Positions 6,292 through 9,972 of a stretch of DNA of 9,972 nt are shown here, in pieces. The stretch's first letter is position 1, and every line of letters begins with the position of its first letter. This DNA is from Hyphomicrobiales bacterium (GTDB taxonomy: Bacteria > Pseudomonadota > Alphaproteobacteria > Rhizobiales > UBA4765). The notes beneath the pieces were generated by a model. The model was not told the origin of the DNA, did not search any database, and saw only the letters and a list, made by a program, of their open reading frames with translations. The position numbers were made by a program, and so were the translations under genes. The DNA lies in the NCBI GenBank assembly GCA_027487195.1, contig JAIYEB010000149.1, forward strand, positions 1-9,972. The letters are read 5' to 3'.

Positions 6292-7245
6292 ATGAGCCGC
6301 CGCTCGCTTGTCCATGTGAACACGCGAAAGCCAGCCGAAAAGCCTGGCGTGACGGTTGATGTGACTGCGCAGACCGCCGAGACCTGGAGCGGCCCGCCGG
6401 TTGCGCTGGCCCTTGGTGGCGGTGGCGCACGCGGCCTGTCGCATATTGCCGTGCTTGAAGTGCTCGATGAGCTTGGGATCCGCCCAGTCGCCATTTCCGG
6501 CACCTCCATTGGCGCGGTCTTTGGTGCAGCCTATGCCGCAGGCCTCAGCGGGCGACGTATCCGCCAGCACATGCTCGATACGTTGCGCGACCCGACCGAA
6601 GTGTTCCAGCGCCTGCTCGGTGCGCGCGTCGGGCGGATCGCTGACCTGTTCCAGCGCCTGTCGAACCCAATTCTGGTCGATGGCGAGATCGTGTTGAGGA
6701 AATTCTGGCCTGCTGGACTTCCGGAGCGCTTTGAAGACCTCGAGATCCCATTCACCGCTGTTGCAGGCGATCTGATGTCGCGCTCGGAAGTGCGGATGTC
6801 ATCAGGACAGCTGTTGAGTGCGGTGGCCGGGTCCATGGCCATTCCGGGGCTTGTGCGCCCTGTCCAGCGCGAGGAGCATCTCCTGGTTGACGGGTTCGTG
6901 GTCAACCCGGTGCCCGTTGATCTTCTGAAGGGCGTGGCCCCCATCATCATCGCTGTGGACCTTCAGGCCGCCGAGAACCAGCTGAAGCCGCGCGAAGCGC
7001 CGAAGAACCCTTATGATGCCCTGCTTCAGGCAGCCCAGATCATGGAGCTGACGCTGTCTGTCGAGAAGTTCCGGGTCAATCCACCGACCATCCATGTCAT
7101 CCCGGATGTCGCGCGGTTCGGCTCACTCGAGTTCTTCTCGATCCGCGACATTCTGAAGGCGGCCGACCCCCTCAAGGCTGACCTGACAACGCGGCTTCGG
7201 GCCTACAATGGCGCCAAGCTGACCGGGCCGGCCGCGAAGGCTTGA
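6292..7245 (+). CDS. Patatin-like phospholipase (RssA-type)
   Basis: This is a serine acyl hydrolase expected to cleave acyl chains from phospholipids or other lipid esters. The 317-residue protein has the glycine-rich oxyanion motif GGGGARG (42-48), nucleophile elbow GTSIG with Ser72, and catalytic Asp200 in DGF (200-202; the common form is DGG/DGA). The Ser-Asp dyad is therefore complete. About 30 polar residues precede the domain, and no signal peptide or membrane helix is visible. The protein is probably cytosolic or peripheral, like small bacterial RssA/YlbK-type patatins rather than secreted ExoU-type toxins. The ATG at 6292 has GAGGA (6283-6287) 4 nt upstream, overlapping the preceding stop codon. 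This implies translational coupling with the hydrolase gene. The in-frame reading extends far upstream to 5914 but overlaps the hydrolase gene and is not used. The physiological substrate is unknown. Confidence 0.9.
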   Translation: MSRRSLVHVNTRKPAEKPGVTVDVTAQTAETWSGPPVALALGGGGARGLSHIAVLEVLDELGIRPVAISGTSIGAVFGAAYAAGLSGRRIRQHMLDTLRDPTEVFQRLLGARVGRIADLFQRLSNPILVDGEIVLRKFWPAGLPERFEDLEIPFTAVAGDLMSRSEVRMSSGQLLSAVAGSMAIPGLVRPVQREEHLLVDGFVVNPVPVDLLKGVAPIIIAVDLQAAENQLKPREAPKNPYDALLQAAQIMELTLSVEKFRVNPPTIHVIPDVARFGSLEFFSIRDILKAADPLKADLTTRLRAYNGAKLTGPAAKA

Positions 7246-7349
7246 GACCACCAGGCGAGAGATTGAAAGAAAACGCCCCGGTTAACCTCCCGGATACGCC
7301 TCGGTAACCGTTCTCTAGGGAAGAACCATTAAGGTTGATCGCGGATCGA

Positions 7350-7402
7350 CAGGCGGCGTACTTCGCCTGGGGGATCCCGGGGGCGCGTACTTGCCCCCGA
7401 TC
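7350..7402 (+). repeat. Two tandem hairpins with identical 8-nt loops and different stems
   Basis: Hairpin 1 has arms CAGGCG (7350-7355) and CGCCTG (7364-7369). Hairpin 2 has arms GGGGGC (7379-7384) and GCCCCC (7393-7398), extendable by GATC (7373-7376) pairing with GATC (7399-7402) across a CC bulge. Both enclose the same loop, GCGTACTT (7356-7363 and 7385-7392). The stems differ in sequence but stay fully paired, which favours a structural role over simple repeat duplication. At the DNA level each is also a dyad around GTAC, 29 bp apart, so protein binding to DNA is an alternative. Confidence 0.65.
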
Positions 7403-7428
7403 AGTCGCGTTCGTTCAGTTGCGTTCGT
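7401..7428 (+). repeat. Tandem 14-bp direct repeat upstream of the L,D-transpeptidase gene
   Basis: TCAGTCGCGTTCGT (7401-7414) is followed immediately by TCAGTTGCGTTCGT (7415-7428), 13 of 14 identical. The repeat lies directly after the second hairpin and ends 3 bp before the GGAG ribosome binding site. It may be a binding site or a simple slippage duplication. Confidence 0.7.
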
Positions 7429-7446
7429 GTTGGAGTTTTGCGTCCC

Positions 7447-8190
7447 ATGTCTCGGGCGACCCCCTACCTGTTTGCATGTGGCATTGCATTGATTGCAAGC
7501 CCAGCCACTGCCCAATATCAGCCGCGCGTCATGACCGCCGCGGGTGCCTGGGTTCCCGCCGCGCCGACGCAAGTCGTGGCGCGTCGTCCACAAGCCAACC
7601 AGTTCTTCTTCGGTGCCGACGTGCCCCCGCCGGAATGGCGTGAGCAAGTTGCCATTGCGCCGTCAGGCGCGTGGTATGTGCCGGTGCCGGACTATGCCCG
7701 CGAAAGCATGCGCGCCCAACAGATGGCGCGACCGGGCGGCATGATTGATCCCCGCTTCCGCCGTCAGGTCGTGCCATATTCCGGCCCGCACCGCCCCGGC
7801 ACGATCGTGATCAACACGGCTGAACGTCATCTCTATCTGATCCAAGCCGGTGGCACTGCCATGCGCTATGGCATCGGCGTTGGGCGTGATGGCTTCTCAT
7901 GGCGCGGAGAGAAGACTGTCACCCGCATGGCGGAGTGGCCAGACTGGCGCCCACCGCCGCAGATGCTGCAGCGACGGCCCGATCTGCCGCGCTTCATGCC
8001 TGGCGGCCCGGAAAATCCGCTTGGCGCGCGGGCGCTGTATCTTGGATCTTCGCTGTATCGCATCCATGGCTCGAATGAGCCGCATACGATTGGCCACGCC
8101 GTGTCGTCCGGATGCTTCCGCATGATCAATGAGGACGTGACAGACCTCTATCAGCGCGTTCGGGTTGGAACGCGCGTGATTGTCCTTTAG
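7447..8190 (+). CDS. Secreted L,D-transpeptidase (YkuD domain)
   Basis: This enzyme class cross-links peptidoglycan (3-3 bonds) or attaches proteins to it in the periplasm, using a catalytic cysteine that resists most beta-lactams. The 247-residue precursor has a Sec signal peptide with probable cleavage after ATA (residue 22, ASPATA-QY). A Pro/Arg-rich linker (about 25-115) follows, and then the YkuD domain (about 117-247). The domain opens with GTIVINTAERHLYLI (118-132). The active-site segment has IHGSNEP (206-212) and then GHAVSSGCFRM (216-226), giving catalytic Cys223 with His217 and Arg225. The ATG at 7447 is preferred, because the in-frame TTG at 7438 leaves only 2 nt after GGAG. Whether it makes cross-links or anchors a protein cannot be told from sequence. 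The gene is followed by a strong terminator and stands apart from the upstream operon by 201 bp. Confidence 0.93.
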   Translation: MSRATPYLFACGIALIASPATAQYQPRVMTAAGAWVPAAPTQVVARRPQANQFFFGADVPPPEWREQVAIAPSGAWYVPVPDYARESMRAQQMARPGGMIDPRFRRQVVPYSGPHRPGTIVINTAERHLYLIQAGGTAMRYGIGVGRDGFSWRGEKTVTRMAEWPDWRPPPQMLQRRPDLPRFMPGGPENPLGARALYLGSSLYRIHGSNEPHTIGHAVSSGCFRMINEDVTDLYQRVRVGTRVIVL

Positions 8191-8212
8191 ACGGCCATCG
8201 AACGGCCAAAAC

Positions 8213-8247
8213 AAAAAGGGCCGCCCGTGAGGGCGGCCCTTTGCTTT
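8213..8247. terminator. Bidirectional intrinsic terminator
   Basis: A perfect 9-bp GC stem, GGGCCGCCC (8218-8226) with GGGCGGCCC (8231-8239), encloses loop GTGA. On the plus strand it is followed by TTTGCTTTT. On the minus strand the mirror side reads TTTTTGTTTT, and the A/T flanks can lengthen the stem. It therefore terminates both the L,D-transpeptidase gene and the converging DUF2076 gene. Confidence 0.93.
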
Positions 8248-8265
8248 TAGGCGCTCGAAGCGAAA

Positions 8266-9030
8266 CTAGGCGTCGCCGCCCCAATCGCCACCGCCGCCAC
8301 CCCAATCCTGGCCGGGATCTTCGTAGGACGCTGGCTGGGCAGACTGGCCGAAATCAGCTGGCGGCTCCGGGGGCGTAGGAACAGCGTTGACGGGCTCAAG
8401 GCCCGACCCTGCAGGCGGTGTCGCCGGCGAAGCGCTGGCAGAACCGCCGCCAAAGGCGTTCGACAGGGCGCTGGCGACAAGCATGCCACCCGCAACACCA
8501 ACCGCTGCTGCTGCAGCGGTCTTGAGGAAACCGCCACCTGCGCCAGGCGCCGCGCCCGGCTGCTGGCCACCGAACGGCATGCCGCCCTGCTGGGGACCAC
8601 GCGACCAGGGGCCGCCTGCAGCCTGCTGGCCAGGCGCCATCATGGGCTGACCCATGGGCTGGTTCATCTGATGCGCACCGGCAGGCGGCATGCCCATCGG
8701 GCGCTGCATCTGCTGGGGCTGCGGCTGGGGAGCGGCACCGCCACCGAACAGGCCGGACAGGAAACCCTTGGGCTGCTGCGCCGACTGGGCGAGCTGGCCC
8801 TGCAGCTGCGCGATCTGCTGCTGCATGTCCTGCATCTGGGCCTGCAGCGTGCCGAGCGCCTGCTCCTGCATGTGGATCGCCTGCGCCATCACATACGGCG
8901 CATAGGGCTGTGCCTTGACCTGATCAGCGATAAAGCGCTCCGCTTCTGCGTCGCGCGGCATGTTTTCCGCCTGCTTGAGGCGATCGAAGATGCCGGTGAT
9001 TACCTGCTTCTCTTCGGGGGACATCGTCAT
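8266..9030 (-). CDS. DUF2076 family protein
   Basis: The function is unknown; database entries sometimes call the family a periplasmic ligand-binding sensor, without firm evidence I know of. The 254-residue protein has a conserved N-terminal region (about 3-55, MSPEEKQVITGIFDRLKQAE, then RDAEAERFIAD and PYVMAQAI) typical of DUF2076. A Gln-rich coiled coil (about 54-85) follows, with a low-complexity Pro/Gln/Met/Gly linker (about 98-167). An Ala/Gly/Val hydrophobic segment (about 168-193) could be a membrane helix, and the Gly-Trp-Asp tail (DWGG twice) ends the protein. Residues 108-131 contain eight Met. There is no N-terminal signal peptide. The ATG at 9030 has GGAG (minus strand, plus 9038-9041) 7 nt upstream; ATG at 9024 is a less likely alternative. 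The gene appears monocistronic and shares the downstream bidirectional terminator. Confidence 0.87.
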   Translation of the reverse strand: MTMSPEEKQVITGIFDRLKQAENMPRDAEAERFIADQVKAQPYAPYVMAQAIHMQEQALGTLQAQMQDMQQQIAQLQGQLAQSAQQPKGFLSGLFGGGAAPQPQPQQMQRPMGMPPAGAHQMNQPMGQPMMAPGQQAAGGPWSRGPQQGGMPFGGQQPGAAPGAGGGFLKTAAAAAVGVAGGMLVASALSNAFGGGSASASPATPPAGSGLEPVNAVPTPPEPPADFGQSAQPASYEDPGQDWGGGGGDWGGDA

Positions 9031-9202
9031 GGATGAGCTCCGGTTCAGCGCCGGGACGGCGCGTTTGACTGCACCGCTTATCTAGGGTGCCGGCCTTCGT
9101 TCCGCTATAGGTCTCTACACCTAAAGTTGCAGGTGACGCCAAGTGTCGCTGCAGACCTGACGCCAGTTGGCGCTGGCGCCAGAACCGGCTAAACTGCTCC
9201 CC
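9031..9202. promoter_or_regulatory. Divergent intergenic region between the DUF2076 and DUF2093 genes
   Basis: The 172 bp must contain promoters for both genes, but I see no strong -35/-10 pair. Visible structure includes a dyad TAGGT (9108-9112) and ACCTA (9119-9123), and a wider inverted repeat CAGGT (9130-9134) and ACCTG (9155-9159). There is also a direct repeat TGACGCCA (9134-9141 and 9158-9165, 24 bp apart) and CGCCA/TGGCG dyads just before the DUF2093 gene. These could be operators; none matches a box I recognise. Confidence 0.35.
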
Positions 9203-9424
9203 ATGTTGACGCGAACCTCACCGGGCGGCACGCCGGGCGAAGCCATTCTTGAATATCTGAGCGCTGATTTCCGCGTGATCCGTACCGGCAACTTTGTACG
9301 TTGCGCGGTGACCGGCGAAGCTATCGCCTTGGAGGATCTGCGTTACTGGTCAGTCTCGCGCCAGGAACCCTATCTTGACCCCGCAGCCGTGGTCAGGCGC
9401 CGGCTTCAGACCGGCGAGCGCTGA
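9203..9424 (+). CDS. DUF2093 family small protein
   Basis: This is a 73-residue protein of unknown function, from a family I know essentially only in Alphaproteobacteria. Its core (about 11-62) contains GEAILEYLSADFRVIRTGNF, then VRCAVTGEAI and LRYWSVSRQEPY, the family hallmark. A single Cys34 and the Tyr-Trp-Ser-Val segment stand out. No signal peptide or membrane segment is visible, so it is probably cytoplasmic. The ATG at 9203 fits the usual short N-terminus. A TTG at 9167 is in frame and would add 12 residues; neither has a strong ribosome binding site. The stop codon lies inside the 3' end of lpxK on the opposite strand (32-bp overlap). Confidence 0.85.
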   Translation: MLTRTSPGGTPGEAILEYLSADFRVIRTGNFVRCAVTGEAIALEDLRYWSVSRQEPYLDPAAVVRRRLQTGER

Positions 9425-9972
9425 TCAGACGATCAAGAAGCGCATCGATTGGCTCGACATCGTCGAACTCGGTGACGACTGAAATGACATTGGACAGACC
9501 GGCAAGCACCGCGCGCCCCTGAGGTGAGGCGAGAAGCCGCACCCTGTCCTTTTCCGTCGTGACGATCTGGGCCTGGCTCTCAAGCGCCTCTTTCAAAAGC
9601 CTCTCGATATCGCGTGGGGTGAACACGTGATGATCGGGGAACGCGCGAAAGCCCACAATCTCGGCACCAATCTCCTCAAGCGTTCGCCGGAATTTTTCCG
9701 GTCGCCCAATGCCGCAATAGGCAAACACACGCTGTCCGGAAAAGGCCTGGGCTCCCGCGGCGGGCGCCAGTCTTGCGCGCACAACCGGGGCCTTGAGGAG
9801 GCTCGCCGCCGCATTGCCGCGCATGCCCTCGCCAATCAGAACCGTGAGCGCCACGTGCGTTCGAGCCATGGACAGAAAGCCGCGCAATGGGCCTGCAGGC
9901 GTAACGAACCCGTTTCCAAAGCCCGATCCACCATCAATGACGGCAATCGTCGCGTCTTTTGCGAGGCCATAA
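9393..9972 (-). CDS. lpxK: Tetraacyldisaccharide 4'-kinase, C-terminal part (start outside window)
   Basis: LpxK phosphorylates the 4' position of tetraacyldisaccharide-1-phosphate in lipid A synthesis at the inner-membrane surface. About 192 C-terminal residues are visible (E. coli LpxK is 328), and the frame is open to the window edge. The visible part begins with LAKDATIAVIDGGSGFGNG and TPAGPLRG, the region right after the DDGxQ motif of the family. Later come FAYCGIGRPEKF (about 85-96 of the visible part), FPDHHVFTPRDI and VTTEKDRVRL. These are strongly characteristic of the C-terminal half. The P-loop and N-terminal membrane anchor would be upstream, outside the window. The stop (9393-9395) lies within the 3' coding end of the DUF2093 gene. 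The gene implies a Gram-negative organism that makes lipid A. Confidence 0.94.
   Translation of the reverse strand, partial: YGLAKDATIAVIDGGSGFGNGFVTPAGPLRGFLSMARTHVALTVLIGEGMRGNAAASLLKAPVVRARLAPAAGAQAFSGQRVFAYCGIGRPEKFRRTLEEIGAEIVGFRAFPDHHVFTPRDIERLLKEALESQAQIVTTEKDRVRLLASPQGRAVLAGLSNVISVVTEFDDVEPIDALLDRLISARRSEAGA

Larger units (their letters stand above)
7246..7446 (+). promoter_or_regulatory. Structured non-coding region and probable 5' leader of the L,D-transpeptidase gene
   Basis: These 201 bp hold no gene. The left half has three AACC/GGTT-type elements: palindrome GGTTAACC (7280-7287), CGGTAACCG (7302-7310) and AACC-ATTAA-GGTT (7324-7336). CGGTTA (7279-7284) and TAACCG (7305-7310) form a 6-bp inverted repeat. 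The right half has two hairpins with identical loops, then a tandem 14-bp repeat, then GGAG (7432-7435) 11 nt before the ATG. I could not identify a convincing -35/-10 pair, so the transcription start, and hence which elements are in the RNA, is unknown. Confidence 0.5.

Noticed and set aside
7279..7336. Possible CtrA-type sites among the TTAA/AACC elements
   Set aside because: The TTAA-N7-TTAA spacing of the alphaproteobacterial CtrA box is not present, and the elements match only partial half-sites.
7438..7446. TTG start for the L,D-transpeptidase
   Set aside because: It would leave 2 nt after the GGAG ribosome binding site; ATG at 7447 gives workable spacing and a normal signal peptide.
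1..9972. Mobile element, phage, CRISPR array or defence system
   Set aside because: No transposase, integrase, terminal repeats, regular spaced repeats or defence-type domains are present; the genes are mostly core chromosomal families.

Overview
The window looks like a chromosomal segment of a GC-rich alphaproteobacterium. The evidence is a DUF2093 gene (a family I know essentially only from Alphaproteobacteria), a divergent xseA/purD pair, and protein sequences of alphaproteobacterial type. By impression they resemble the Hyphomonadaceae/Caulobacterales side, but the genus cannot be fixed from the window. I see no insertion sequence, tRNA, rRNA, CRISPR array or phage gene. The gene content is mostly housekeeping, with one drug-efflux regulatory unit at the left edge.

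Left edge (1-1403): a minus-strand operon reads from a TetR-family repressor (730-1350) into an RND-efflux periplasmic adaptor lipoprotein (1-725, truncated by the window). The expected RND permease would lie beyond position 1. A near-canonical sigma70 promoter (perfect -35, 17-bp spacer) sits in front of the repressor gene. It is covered by two nested inverted repeats, the expected layout of an autoregulated efflux operon.

Middle (1404-4122): guaC (GMP reductase) is on the plus strand, with a leader that can form two mutually exclusive hairpins. It converges on xseA (exonuclease VII large subunit, minus strand), and a 13-bp-arm hairpin fills the gap between the two stop codons. xseA diverges from purD across 63 bp.

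Plus-strand operon (4123-7245): purD overlaps by 4 bp an alpha/beta hydrolase that carries every active-site residue I recall for fluoroacetate dehalogenase. This is followed 7 bp later by a patatin-like phospholipase. A 201-bp non-coding stretch comes next. It holds two hairpins with identical 8-nt loops but different, compensated stems, then a tandem 14-bp repeat. It ends at a secreted L,D-transpeptidase gene (7447-8190).

Right part (8191-9972): a strong bidirectional terminator separates the L,D-transpeptidase gene from a convergent DUF2076 gene. A second divergent intergenic region leads to a small DUF2093 gene. The 3' end of that gene overlaps the 3' end of lpxK (lipid A 4'-kinase, minus strand, truncated at the right edge).

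Functional themes are purine metabolism (guaC, purD), envelope and lipid biology (RND adaptor, patatin, L,D-transpeptidase, lpxK) and DNA repair (xseA). The least ordinary items are the non-coding structures before the L,D-transpeptidase and guaC genes, the complete defluorinase active site in the purD operon, and a clamp-binding-like tail on XseA. I did not find a convincing new multi-gene system.
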